A stretch of 64,000 nucleotides of DNA from Maribellus sp. CM-23 (GCF_021354595.1 NZ_JADWYJ010000010.1:36920-100919); one strand, 5' to 3'. Positions 44,239 to 52,675 are shown, counted from the stretch's first letter. Program-made: numbers and translations. The notes: a model not told the origin generated them from the letters alone.

Positions 44239-44766
44239 TTAAGCCAAACCTTTAGCTTCTTCGATCCATGGAGCAGGATCTTTTGAAGCGTAACGGCTTC
44301 CGGCAGTTTCCAATACTTTCTGAATATCTTCAGCAGAAGCAGCAGCTACTGCGGCATACGATGCAAAACCACCTTCTGCCAGGATTTCAGCCAATTTTGG
44401 ACCAACACCTGTTAATTTTGTTAAATCGTCGCCTTCGGCTGCTGCTTTTGGAGCTTCAGCTTTCGGAGCTGCTTTTTTTGCCGGAGCTTCAGCAACTGCT
44501 GCTTCCACTTCAACAATCGGAGCTACCGATACATACGAGCGATTTTTTCTTTTCTTTTGGAACACAACAGTTCCGTCGATCAATGCAAAAAGCGTATGGT
44601 CTTTACCGATTCCTACATTTTCTCCGGGATGATGTGATGTACCACGCTGGCGAACTAAAATATTACCAGCTTTTGCAAACTGACCTCCGTAAATTTTTAC
44701 TCCCAGTCGTTTACTTTCCGATTCGCGTCCGTTCTTCGAACTACCTACACCTTTCTTATGAGCCAT
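44239..44766 (-). CDS. rpmA: 50S ribosomal protein L27 with a C-terminal helix-hairpin-helix extension
   Basis: The first ~85 residues are a normal L27 (MAHKKGVGSSKNGRESESKRLG, GTSHHPGENVGIGKDHTLFALIDG). L27 sits at the peptidyl-transferase centre. Unusually the protein is 175 residues long: an Ala/Lys/Pro-rich linker (about 88-115) leads into a domain starting DDLTKLTGVGPKLAEILAEGG, which matches the helix-hairpin-helix found as a tail in other proteins of this phylum. From memory, such tails in Bacteroidota are usually on L21, yet the L21 next door is short. There is no frameshift; the fusion is continuous. It is 19 bases after rplU in one operon. Confidence 0.95.
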   Translation of the reverse strand: MAHKKGVGSSKNGRESESKRLGVKIYGGQFAKAGNILVRQRGTSHHPGENVGIGKDHTLFALIDGTVVFQKKRKNRSYVSVAPIVEVEAAVAEAPAKKAAPKAEAPKAAAEGDDLTKLTGVGPKLAEILAEGGFASYAAVAAASAEDIQKVLETAGSRYASKDPAPWIEEAKGLA

Positions 44767-44785
44767 GGTAAATTTTCTTTATTAA

Positions 44786-45097
44786 TTATCCAACAATGGT
44801 TTCAACCTGAATCTGAGTGAAATACTGACGGTGACCGTTCATTTTCTGGTAAGTCTTACGACGTTTCTTTTTGAAAACAATTACCTTTTCACCTTTCACA
44901 TGCTCCAGCACTTTAGCTGTCACTTTTGCACCTTTTACGGTGGGAGTACCTACGGCAACTTTACCGTCGTTGTCAACCAACAATACTTTTTCGAAATCAA
45001 CCGATGTTCCTTCTTCAACATCCAGGCGATGCACGAAAAGTTTTTTGTCTTTTTCAACCTTGAATTGCTGTCCTGCAATTTCAACAATCGCGTACAT
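44786..45097 (-). CDS. rplU: 50S ribosomal protein L21
   Basis: The 103-residue L21 binds 23S rRNA. The family motifs YAIVEIAGQQFKVEKD and the C-terminal KVIVFKKKRRKTYQKMNGHRQYFTQIQ are intact. It is the first gene of the rplU-rpmA operon, which has a textbook promoter and a leader of about 80 bases. Confidence 0.97.
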   Translation of the reverse strand: MYAIVEIAGQQFKVEKDKKLFVHRLDVEEGTSVDFEKVLLVDNDGKVAVGTPTVKGAKVTAKVLEHVKGEKVIVFKKKRRKTYQKMNGHRQYFTQIQVETIVG

Positions 45098-45183
45098 AAT
45101 TTTACTTTTAACGTTTACACCGTCAGGCGGATACCCTGCTGAGTTTCACTTATTCGAGCCTGAACGATTCAAAATTCGGACTG
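45098..45183 (-). promoter_or_regulatory. rplU 5' leader with inverted repeat
   Basis: The ~85-base untranslated leader contains TCAGGC/GCCTGA (45123-45128 and 45158-45163 on the plus strand), enclosing 29 bases. Ribosomal-protein leaders often bind their product for autoregulation; a role here is inference. Confidence 0.35.
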
Positions 45184-45214
45184 CAAAAGTAGTTATTTTT
45201 AGATAATTAGCAAA
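45184..45214 (-). promoter_or_regulatory. Promoter of rplU-rpmA (TTTG, 19 bases, TACTTTTG)
   Basis: Both Bacteroidota elements are perfect on the minus strand: -33 TTTG (45211-45214) and -7 TACTTTTG (45184-45191) with exactly 19 bases between. This is the best promoter in the window. Confidence 0.8.
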
Positions 45215-45241
45215 TTATTGAGAATAAATTACCTGCAATTT

Positions 45242-45421
45242 TCAACGCTTTTCAATGATCAGTAGAAAATCAACTTTGGCAGTAGCTCCCATAGGCCTGA
45301 AAATAGGTTTCACATTGGGAACAATAGAAACCACTTCGCCTCGCAAACTATTCAGAAAATGCTCCAGTTTCAGATCGTCCTTTCCCATCTTTACTTCGAA
45401 ATGATGAACTTTGTAACTCAT
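45242..45421 (-). CDS. Small conserved-looking hypothetical protein, 59 residues
   Basis: An ATG-initiated 59-codon frame encodes a protein beginning MSYKVHHFEVKMGKDDLKLE and ending KVDFLLIIEKR. I recall similar small proteins in other Bacteroidota (SYKVHHFEI, KLEQFLNNL, DFLLIVEK patterns), so I believe it is real. No domain name is known to me, and the function is unknown. It is a small soluble alpha/beta protein by appearance, lying between the rplU promoter and the membrane-protein gene on the same strand. Confidence 0.7.
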   Translation of the reverse strand: MSYKVHHFEVKMGKDDLKLEHFLNSLRGEVVSIVPNVKPIFRPMGATAKVDFLLIIEKR

Positions 45422-45548
45422 GGCTGTAGATTTTTGGTTGAACTTAAAAAAGATACGCTGTAGTTCTATACGATACTTTTTCTGTTTTTCTTCAATCGAA
45501 AAGCACTTTTCCTTTCAAAACCACCCTCTGAAAGATTCAAGCATAGAA

Positions 45549-46292
45549 TCACACGTTCATAAAAACGGCTACCAGCAAAACAAAACCTACTATGACTACC
45601 AATGCCAGTAAGATTTTATTACTCCGATCCTGCTTCCGTTGCAGCTCAATGTTTTCAGAAACCAATGCCAGGTTATTTTCATTGAGATCGGACAAACAAA
45701 GCTCCAGGTGTTTAATCTGATAGTTGACCTGTGCCCGGTTAACCAGAAAATTGAACAATATTCCTATGACAATAAACCCCAGAAAAACCATCACGTCTAC
45801 CCCATCAAGCTGCCTCACATATCCATAAGCAGCATAAAAATAGGCCAGCGATCCGGCAATAAATCCAAACAAATAAGTAATAGCAACCAACAGTAAAGTG
45901 GTAAAAAAGCGGGTCTTCAGGTAAGTTAGCATCGATGCAAGTTTGTCGCGTGTGCTTTGCCCGTTGTAAGCTGTCAGAGTAAACCGGTTTAGTAGTTTCT
46001 TTTGATAAAAAAGAAGCGGGATAAGCATCACTGCTCCTGCCACAGTAACGACCATCACATGGAAAGTTCCCCAAAAGAGCACAAAATCGACTATAAGAAC
46101 CGCCAACACTAACGTTTTCAGGGCAATGTCCAAAATGATCATATTTCGGATCTTTGAGGCGGCATCGTTCGACCTGCCCGATATAAATTGTTCGATAGCC
46201 GGACTTTTGTAATCTGAAGTCCCGGCCAGTTTCTCTGCTTTGCTCCACATGGCTTTTAATTTTTCGTCGTTCATTTCATTCAAATTGAGCAT
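45549..46292 (-). CDS. Membrane protein next to an ECF sigma, possible anti-sigma factor
   Basis: The 247-residue protein starts with a hydrophilic segment (MNDEKLKAMWSKAEKLAG) of about 50 residues, then has about four membrane spans (near 55-75, 78-95, 130-155 and 165-185), a helical hydrophilic part and a final C-terminal span (ILLALVVIVGFVLLVAVFM). It begins 2 bases after the upstream sigma stop codon. Position and layout suggest an anti-sigma or sensor for that sigma, but it matches no named anti-sigma family that I recognise. The start may be the second Met (46274). Confidence 0.8.
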   Translation of the reverse strand: MLNLNEMNDEKLKAMWSKAEKLAGTSDYKSPAIEQFISGRSNDAASKIRNMIILDIALKTLVLAVLIVDFVLFWGTFHVMVVTVAGAVMLIPLLFYQKKLLNRFTLTAYNGQSTRDKLASMLTYLKTRFFTTLLLVAITYLFGFIAGSLAYFYAAYGYVRQLDGVDVMVFLGFIVIGILFNFLVNRAQVNYQIKHLELCLSDLNENNLALVSENIELQRKQDRSNKILLALVVIVGFVLLVAVFMNV

Positions 46293-46293
46293 T

Positions 46294-46815
46294 TCATAAT
46301 TCGTGTTTCTCAGCGTCCCTGATCAAAGCTTCCAGCCGGCGCTTGATTCGGACCAGTTTCACACTCACATTACTTATAGAAGTCCCCATGACAGAGGCAA
46401 TCTCGTCATAACTTTTTTCGTCGAGCCACAGTAAAATGATTGCTTTGTCAATCCGGTTGAGTGCAGCAATTGCCCGGTACAAAAGCCGAACCTGATCTCC
46501 ATCAAGCTGAATCTCATCAATAAGCTGCACGTTCTCGTTTAAAAATTCATGGACGGGCTTGTTTCTGTTTTTTCGAACATTGCTGATGGCTGTATTTAAC
46601 GCCACCCTGTACATCCAGGTACTAAACTTTGCCTCGCCCCTGAACCGTGGATACGATTTCCAGAGCTGCAAACATATCTCCTGAAAAAGATCTTCACGGT
46701 CAGCGGGTCCATCGGTATACACCATCGTTACCTTGTGGATGATCCCCTGATGTTCCCTGATCCGCTCGCTGAATTCTTTTTTGGTTGACCGTTGCACTTT
46801 TGTTTTGTTTTTCAC
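46294..46815 (-). CDS. ECF RNA polymerase sigma-70 factor
   Basis: Region 2 is seen in DREDLFQEICLQLWKSYPRFRGEAKFSTWMYRVALNTAI and region 4 in ALNRIDKAIILLWLDEKSYDEIASVMGTSISNVSVKLVRIKRRL. The frame is open to a TTG at 46881, but that adds an unlike-family tail. No ATG occurs before the conserved part, so I chose the GTG at 46815 (a second GTG at 46797 is equally possible). It is coupled to the following membrane protein gene and divergent from the bifunctional nuclease gene. Confidence 0.9.
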   Translation of the reverse strand: MKNKTKVQRSTKKEFSERIREHQGIIHKVTMVYTDGPADREDLFQEICLQLWKSYPRFRGEAKFSTWMYRVALNTAISNVRKNRNKPVHEFLNENVQLIDEIQLDGDQVRLLYRAIAALNRIDKAIILLWLDEKSYDEIASVMGTSISNVSVKLVRIKRRLEALIRDAEKHEL

Positions 46816-46990
46816 CCTGTTAGTCGCAATCGTTCCGAAAAAACTACATTCATATAAAAATAAAGAGTCTGTTGGAATCAACTATCATAAAAGCGTCAAA
46901 ACAAAGCGCTTACTAAACAGATTAAATCCGGTTATTTTCAGCCCTTCCAATAAAACACATTCAATTTCGGCGATAAACCAAAATGATTCT

Positions 46991-46998
46991 TATATTTG
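46991..46998 (+). promoter_or_regulatory. Putative -7 box (TATATTTG) of the bifunctional nuclease gene
   Basis: Exact TAnnTTTG, 29 bases before the ATG at 47028. It argues against the upstream in-frame start at 46983. Confidence 0.55.
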
Positions 46999-47027
46999 TT
47001 TTCACTGAAAATCAGGCCAGGCAGAAT

Positions 47028-47618
47028 ATGCAAAAAATTCGTTTGAACATTTTGGGACTTTCCGTAAGCCAAACACAATCAGGGGCATACGCATTGGTTT
47101 TGGCGGAGGAGAATGGAGAAAGGAGAATTCCGATCATTATCGGGCCTGTAGAAGCACAGGCTATTGCTATTCAGTTGGAAGGCTTAAAACCTCCCCGGCC
47201 GCTTACCCACGATTTAATAAAAAACATCGCCCTTGCTTTTGATATTTCGCTTCTGGAAGTAACTATTTACAAGCTGGAGGAAGGAATTTTCTATTCGGAG
47301 CTATTGTGTGAAATGGGCGGCAAAGAAATAAAGGTGGATTCCCGCACTTCTGATGCAGTTGCCCTGGCACTCCGGTTCCGTTGCCCCATTTATACTTCGG
47401 AAGAAATATTAAAAAAAGCCGGAATTGTGTTGGAACAGGAAGATGAAGAGTCGCCGGTAAGAAGCATTTTTGATGAAGATTACGATGAACCGGTTCCGTC
47501 GTCATATGCGCATTATTCAACCAACGAGTTGCTGGAGTTGCTGGACGAAGCCATTCAGAATGAAGATTACGAAAAAGCCTCTTTGATAAGAGACGAGTTA
47601 AATAAAAGAGAGAAATAA
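47028..47618 (+). CDS. Bifunctional nuclease family protein (DUF151) with UVR motif
   Basis: The 196-residue protein has an N-terminal DUF151/BFN domain (LPIIIGPVEAQAIAIQLEG-like IPIIIGPVEAQAI, RPLTHDL, DSRTSDAVALALRFRCPIYTSEEIL) and a C-terminal UvrB/UvrC-type helical hairpin (ELLELLDEAIQNEDYEKASLIRDEL). Plant and bacterial BFN proteins show RNase/DNase activity; the cellular role is unclear. The chosen start MQKIRLNILGLS follows a -7 box. A nucleoside transporter gene follows 85 bases later on the same strand. Confidence 0.92.
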   Translation: MQKIRLNILGLSVSQTQSGAYALVLAEENGERRIPIIIGPVEAQAIAIQLEGLKPPRPLTHDLIKNIALAFDISLLEVTIYKLEEGIFYSELLCEMGGKEIKVDSRTSDAVALALRFRCPIYTSEEILKKAGIVLEQEDEESPVRSIFDEDYDEPVPSSYAHYSTNELLELLDEAIQNEDYEKASLIRDELNKREK

Positions 47619-47703
47619 CGGTAAACGGTCCGGGTTCAAATTCCAGGTTTTAGCCAACTGCCGGACACCTACTATGTGAAAATAAGACAAACACGTTAAA
47701 AGG

Positions 47704-49209
47704 ATGAAACAAGTTTTATTCTTGCTGGTAATACTTACCGGCATTTTCTTTTTTCAGCCGGCATTCGCCCAGCAAGATTCAAGTATACAGCTTACCAATA
47801 GCCAGATTCAGGTTGAAGAATCTGCAGAAAGTATAACAACTACGGTTGCTTCTGTCGAACCGGAGAACGCCAAAGACAAGGCCATCATCCTTTTAGCCAA
47901 AAAACGGGAACACCCTTTTTCCATTGTTACCCTGTTAAGGGGTCTGCTCGGGATGGCAGTTTTAATCTTTATCGGTTTTATTTTTAGCCGCGACCGAAAG
48001 AACATCCCCTGGAAAACCGTTGGAGTTGGCTTGCTTATTCAAGTTTTTCTGGCGCTGGGAATCCTATACATTCCCGCCATACAGATCACTTTTGAAGTAC
48101 TGGGAAAGATATTTGTTAAAATTCTTGACTTCACAAAAGAAGGAAGCACCTTTCTTTTGGGCGATCTGATGAATGCCGACACTTATGGCTACATCTTTCT
48201 TTTCCAGGTTTTGCCCACCATCATCTTTTTCTCGGCATTAACCAGTTTATTGTTTTACTGGGGCATTATCCAGAAAGTGGTGTACGGGTTAGCATGGGTA
48301 TTCACTAAAGCACTGAAAATATCAGGTGCGGAAGCGCTCTCTGTAGCCGGAAATATATTTCTCGGACAAACCGAATCTCCGCTGATGATCAAAGCCTACC
48401 TCGATAAGATGAGCAAGTCAGAGATACTGCTTGTTATGACAGGCGGAATGGCTACATTGGCCGGAGGGGTTTTGGCAGCCTACATTGCACTGCTTGGAGG
48501 CGACGATCCGGTTTTGCGTCTGGAATTTGCCAAGCATTTGTTAACCGCTTCGGTAATGGCTGCGCCTGCTGCCATCGTGTTTTCGAAAATGCTGGTGCCT
48601 CCCACCGAAGAAATCAATAAACAAATTGAAGTAAGCAAAGAAAAAATCGGAAGCAATGTGCTGGATGCCATTTCCAACGGAACAACCGAAGGAGTGAAAC
48701 TCGCCGTAAATGTTGGTGCCATGCTACTGGCTTTTATCGCCTTTATTGCCATGTTTAATTACACCATCGGAAAAATAGGAAGCTGGACGCATCTGAACGA
48801 GGTAATTGCCGAAATTACCGATGGAAAATACCACGAGCTTTCATTGCAGTTTATTTTGGGTTACACCTTTGCGCCACTTATGTGGCTGATTGGAGTAACA
48901 CCGGAAGACATCGCAGTGGTTGGGCGCCTTTTGGGAGAAAAACTTATTCTGACGGAATTTATCGGCTACATCAGCTTGGCTGACTTAAAAGCGGCCGGTG
49001 CCTTTACCGAGACCAAATCAATTATAATGGCTACCTATATTTTATGCGGCTTTGCCAACTTTTCTTCCATCGGAATCCAGATTGGAGGGATCGGAGCTCT
49101 TGCTCCGTCAAGAAGGGTATTGCTTTCAAAATACGGGGTTCCTGCGCTGTTGGCAGGCACGCTGGCATCATTAATGAGTGCGACAATAATTGGAATGATT
49201 TTAGGATAA
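47704..49209 (+). CDS. NupC-type concentrative nucleoside transporter
   Basis: The 501-residue protein begins with a signal-peptide-like segment ending FAQQD. A roughly 60-residue extracytoplasmic part follows, then the CNT core: PWKTVGVGLLIQVFLALGIL, the Na+/substrate motif GQTESPLMIKAYLDKMSKSE, TGGMATLAGGVLAAYIALL and the C-terminal CGFANFSSIGIQIGGIGAL. CNT carriers import nucleosides with Na+ or H+. It follows a nuclease-family gene, so a shared role in nucleic-acid salvage is possible, and punA is elsewhere in the window. Confidence 0.95.
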   Translation: MKQVLFLLVILTGIFFFQPAFAQQDSSIQLTNSQIQVEESAESITTTVASVEPENAKDKAIILLAKKREHPFSIVTLLRGLLGMAVLIFIGFIFSRDRKNIPWKTVGVGLLIQVFLALGILYIPAIQITFEVLGKIFVKILDFTKEGSTFLLGDLMNADTYGYIFLFQVLPTIIFFSALTSLLFYWGIIQKVVYGLAWVFTKALKISGAEALSVAGNIFLGQTESPLMIKAYLDKMSKSEILLVMTGGMATLAGGVLAAYIALLGGDDPVLRLEFAKHLLTASVMAAPAAIVFSKMLVPPTEEINKQIEVSKEKIGSNVLDAISNGTTEGVKLAVNVGAMLLAFIAFIAMFNYTIGKIGSWTHLNEVIAEITDGKYHELSLQFILGYTFAPLMWLIGVTPEDIAVVGRLLGEKLILTEFIGYISLADLKAAGAFTETKSIIMATYILCGFANFSSIGIQIGGIGALAPSRRVLLSKYGVPALLAGTLASLMSATIIGMILG

Positions 49210-49571
49210 AAGACCATTAGGTTTTTATTTTTCTTTTTTGTACCTTGCATGACGTAACTGTTATTTGACGGTTACAAAAACAATTAAAGATAAACTATAA
49301 GGGTAGAACAACAGTATTTATGATTGGTTTTGTGTTTAGGGGTTTGTAATTATCAGTCATCTTCAAAAAAGCGTCCATAATGTTCTGCCCTTTTTTCTTT
49401 GACACACAGCAGCAAGAGTAAAGATTACCATTGCGATCAAGTATAAAATATTCAACAGAATTTAAGTGATGCCCGACGTTAACGCCGGGTTTTTGTTTTT
49501 ATAGCAAAGAAAGTTTTAGAAACGAGTGTTCGAAAAATAAAGTATGCCGTGCAGTCACAGCCAACATCCTC
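49210..49571 (+). ncRNA. Structured intergenic region, candidate small RNA
   Basis: A TACCTTGC near-match to the -7 box at 49241-49248 is followed by two hairpins. The first has AAGGGTAGAACA (49299-49310) pairing with TGTTCTGCCCTT (49381-49392) around 70 bases that include a second helix, ATGATTG/CAGTCAT, and it ends in T6. The second is CCCGACGTT/AACGCCGGG (49472-49489) followed by TTTTTGTTTTT. The first could be a ~100-base ncRNA or simply the nupC terminator; no known RNA family is recognised. Confidence 0.35.
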
Positions 49572-49667
49572 CTATTTGTTGTTTCGGTAAATATCCCGGA
49601 TGCCTAAAACGATAAAGATCAGTAATAAAATAACTACGACCACCAGTATCACCCTGACAAAATACAT
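49572..49667 (-). CDS. Tiny single-span membrane protein, 31 residues
   Basis: An ATG at 49667 opens a 31-codon frame with almost entirely hydrophobic sequence (MYFVRVILVVVVILLLIFIV) followed by a short charged tail ending DIYRNNK. This is one transmembrane helix with a positive tail. A perfect TAnnTTTG box (TACATTTG, 49696-49703 on the minus strand) lies 29 bases upstream. The combination of promoter and a clean TM helix supports a real gene. Function unknown. Confidence 0.55.
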   Translation of the reverse strand: MYFVRVILVVVVILLLIFIVLGIRDIYRNNK

Positions 49668-49695
49668 AAGAATAGCTCTTTAAAATTAGCAGAAT

Positions 49696-49703
49696 CAAAT
49701 GTA
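49696..49703 (-). promoter_or_regulatory. Putative -7 box (TACATTTG) of the 31-residue membrane peptide gene
   Basis: Exact consensus match on the minus strand, 29 bases before the ATG. No good -33 element at 19-base spacing. Confidence 0.45.
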
Positions 49704-49831
49704 GAAATTTTAATCAATTGATGTTGCATTACGGAGAGTTTACATCGTCGCATACTCTGAAAGCTTTTATGAAAGCTAAGCTTGCCACCCAAGTCGGGGT
49801 TTGTTGCTCATCAACAAGGCATAACCCTAAG

Positions 49832-49866
49832 TTAAACTCTGTCTTTCAAACATTGAACTCTGAACT
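49832..49866. repeat. Heptamer-periodic tract TTGAACT/CTGAACT, five units
   Basis: TTAAACT, CTGTCTT, TCAAACA, TTGAACT, CTGAACT follow each other in a 7-base register. The tract overlaps the -33 element of valS. It shares its unit with the tracts at 14.9 and 28.05 kb. Confidence 0.5.
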
Positions 49867-49882
49867 TTTCATTGTACATTTG
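49853..49882 (+). promoter_or_regulatory. Promoter of valS (TTG, 19 bases, TACATTTG)
   Basis: TTG at 49853-49855 and TACATTTG at 49875-49882 with 19-base spacing, 39 bases before the valS ATG. This rules out the long upstream in-frame extension from 49718. Confidence 0.65.
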
Positions 49883-49921
49883 CACCTCAAATTTTTTCGT
49901 AGAATTCTGAAAGAGAAAAAC

Positions 49922-52549
49922 ATGGAAATTCCTAGCAAGTACAACCCGTCAGCGGTTGAAGATAAGTGGTACAAATACTGGATGGACAACCAATATTTCC
50001 ATTCTACCCCCGATGAAAGAGAGCCTTACACCATTGTAATACCTCCGCCCAACGTAACCGGAGTTTTGCACATGGGACATATGCTGAACAATACCATTCA
50101 GGATATTTTGGTGCGTCGTGCACGCATGACCGGCAAAAATGCCTGTTGGGTACCCGGCACCGACCACGCATCAATTGCCACCGAAGCAAAAGTGGTAAAC
50201 AAACTGCGTGCTGAAGGAATTGACAAATACGATCTTTCGCGTGACGAATTCTTAAAACATGCCTGGGAATGGACCGACAAACACGGCGGCATCATCCTGG
50301 AGCAATTGAAAAAACTGGGTGCTTCGTGTGACTGGGACCGCACTGCGTTTACCATGGACGAAGCCCGCAGCGAATCGGTGATCAAGGTTTTTGTCGACTT
50401 GTTCAACAAAGGACTGGTTTATCGAGGCGTACGCATGGTTAACTGGGATCCGGCTGCCAAAACGGCACTTTCCGACGAAGAAGTGATCTACAAGGAAATG
50501 CAGGGAAAACTGTATTACCTAAACTACAAAATTGAAGGTGAAGATGGTTTTGTTACCATTGCAACCACACGCCCTGAAACAATTTTGGGTGACACGGCCG
50601 TTTGTGTGAATCCGGCAGATGAACGTTTTTCACACCTCAAAGGAAAACGCGTTTTAGTACCGCTTCTCAATCGTTCAATCCCGATTATTCAGGATGAATA
50701 CGTGGACATGGAATTTGGTACCGGTTGTTTAAAAATTACACCGGCACACGATATTAACGACTACGAGATCGGGTTGAAACATAACCTGCCTTCAATCGAT
50801 ATTTTTAACGACGACGGAACCTTAAGCGAAAAAGCCGAAATGTTTATCGGCCAGGATCGTTTTGATGTCCGTAACATCATTATTCCGGAATTGGAGAAAG
50901 CGGGCAACCTCGCAAAGGTGGAGGATTATACTAATAAGGTGGGTTTCTCGGAAAGGACCGATGTGATCATCGAGCCAAAACTTTCGGCACAGTGGTTCCT
51001 GAAAATGGACGAACTGGTAAAACCGGCGCTGGAGAACGTGATGAATGACAACATCCAGTTCCATCCGGCGAAATTCAAAAACATATACAAACACTGGATG
51101 GGCAACATCAAGGATTGGTGTATCAGCCGCCAGTTGTGGTGGGGACACCAGATTCCGGTGTATTATCTGCCCGACGGAACTTTTGTTTGTGCAGAAACCG
51201 CAGAAGAAGCACTGAAACTGGCCCGTGAAAAATCGGGGAATGCAAGTTTAACAGCTGCTGACCTGAAACAGGATGAAGATGCACTGGATACCTGGTTCTC
51301 AAGCTGGTTGTGGCCCATCTCTGTTTTCGATGGTATCCGCGATCCAGAAAACGAAGAGGTAAATTATTATTACCCCACTTCTGACCTGGTAACAGCGCCT
51401 GATATTATTTTCTTTTGGGTGGCCCGTATGATTATTGCAGGTTACGAGTACCGTAATGAACTACCATATAAGAATGTGTATTTCACAGGGATGGTACGGG
51501 ATGCACAACGCCGGAAAATGTCGAAGTCGCTGGGTAACTCACCCGATCCGCTGGATTTGATTGCCAAGTACGGTGCCGATGGTGTTCGCGTGGGCATGCT
51601 GCTTTGCTCGCCTGCCGGTGGCGATTTACTTTTTGACGAAAGCCTGCCGCAACAGGGCTCCGGTTTTGCAACCAAAATCTGGAATGCTTTCCGCCTGGTG
51701 AAAAACTGGGAAGTTTCTGCCAACATCGAACAGCCGGAACATTCCAAATTGGCTATTGAGTGGTTTAACAACAAACTGGGAGAGGTGGTTGCAACCTTGA
51801 ACAACCAGTTTGATCAGTTTCGTATTTCAGAAGCATTGATGACGGTTTACACCACTGTTCGCGACGAGTTTTCGGGCTGGTTGCTCGAAATGGTAAAACC
51901 TGCTTATCAACAGCCGATTGATGCGAAAACCTACAACGAAGTGGTGGAGTTGTTCGACCAGATGTTGCGCCTGATGCATCCGTTTATGCCGTTTATCACC
52001 GAAGAAATCTGGCAAATGCTAACCGAAAGGAAAGACGGTGAAAGCATTATGATCAGCCAGCTACCAAAAGCTGAGAAATACGACGAAGCTTTACTCGCCG
52101 CTTTTGAAAATGTAAAAGAAGCGATCTCCGGTATTCGTAAAATCCGTACCGATAAAAACATTCCGAATAAAGACACACTCGAATTAAAAGTACAGGCGGG
52201 AGACAAAGGTTTTGAGCCGCAATTCAACAGTGTAATATTGAAGATGGCCAACCTTTCTTCTTTCGAAATGATAACTGAAGAAGTTCAGGGCGCCGCATCC
52301 TTCCGCGTAAAATCGACCAACTTTTACGTTCCGATGGAAGGATTTATTGATGCGGAAGAAGAGCTGAAAAAACTCGAAGAAGAACTGAAATACACCCAGG
52401 GCTTCCTGACATCGGTGATGAAGAAACTGAGTAACGAGCGTTTTGTTAGTGGGGCACCCGAAGCAGTAGTTGCCAAGGAAAAAGCCAAACAAGCCGATGC
52501 CGAGGCAAAAATTAAAGTACTGGAAGAACGAATTGCTTCGATGAAATAA
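49922..52549 (+). CDS. valS: Valine--tRNA ligase
   Basis: The 875-residue class I synthetase shows the HIGH motif in PPPNVTGVLHMGHML and KMSKS in RKMSKSLGNSPDP. The editing (CP1) domain contains TTRPETILGDTAV and GTGCLKITPAHD. The C-terminal anticodon domain and a final coiled coil (DAEEELKKLEEELKYTQGF) are complete. The start MEIPSKYNPSAVEDKW is the family N-terminus; the open frame upstream is non-coding and holds the promoter. Confidence 0.98.
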   Translation: MEIPSKYNPSAVEDKWYKYWMDNQYFHSTPDEREPYTIVIPPPNVTGVLHMGHMLNNTIQDILVRRARMTGKNACWVPGTDHASIATEAKVVNKLRAEGIDKYDLSRDEFLKHAWEWTDKHGGIILEQLKKLGASCDWDRTAFTMDEARSESVIKVFVDLFNKGLVYRGVRMVNWDPAAKTALSDEEVIYKEMQGKLYYLNYKIEGEDGFVTIATTRPETILGDTAVCVNPADERFSHLKGKRVLVPLLNRSIPIIQDEYVDMEFGTGCLKITPAHDINDYEIGLKHNLPSIDIFNDDGTLSEKAEMFIGQDRFDVRNIIIPELEKAGNLAKVEDYTNKVGFSERTDVIIEPKLSAQWFLKMDELVKPALENVMNDNIQFHPAKFKNIYKHWMGNIKDWCISRQLWWGHQIPVYYLPDGTFVCAETAEEALKLAREKSGNASLTAADLKQDEDALDTWFSSWLWPISVFDGIRDPENEEVNYYYPTSDLVTAPDIIFFWVARMIIAGYEYRNELPYKNVYFTGMVRDAQRRKMSKSLGNSPDPLDLIAKYGADGVRVGMLLCSPAGGDLLFDESLPQQGSGFATKIWNAFRLVKNWEVSANIEQPEHSKLAIEWFNNKLGEVVATLNNQFDQFRISEALMTVYTTVRDEFSGWLLEMVKPAYQQPIDAKTYNEVVELFDQMLRLMHPFMPFITEEIWQMLTERKDGESIMISQLPKAEKYDEALLAAFENVKEAISGIRKIRTDKNIPNKDTLELKVQAGDKGFEPQFNSVILKMANLSSFEMITEEVQGAASFRVKSTNFYVPMEGFIDAEEELKKLEEELKYTQGFLTSVMKKLSNERFVSGAPEAVVAKEKAKQADAEAKIKVLEERIASMK

Positions 52550-52554
52550 ATCCA

Positions 52555-52593
52555 ATTAATCATAGCATGGCTTCGAGTCATGCTATGATTAAT
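52555..52593 (+). terminator. Hairpin after valS
   Basis: A perfect 15-bp stem (ATTAATCATAGCATG and complement) with a 9-base loop starts 5 bases after the valS stop. There is no T-run of note, but the position suggests termination or 3'-end protection. Confidence 0.7.
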
Positions 52594-52675
52594 TTCTGCG
52601 AACACACTACCTTCTTAACTTCTGTTAAAAGCCGGTTAAAATTTGTTATTTCAGTTCCCAAGTCAATCTTTTGCA

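Noticed and set aside
49210..49571. tRNA, 4.5S or tmRNA gene
   Set aside because: No cloverleaf with T-loop GTTCRA and no SRP GGAAG/AGCA apex can be drawn.
49718..49921. N-terminal extension of valS (68 codons)
   Set aside because: It contains the valS promoter and the heptamer tract; ValS proteins start at the MEIPSKYNP-type sequence.
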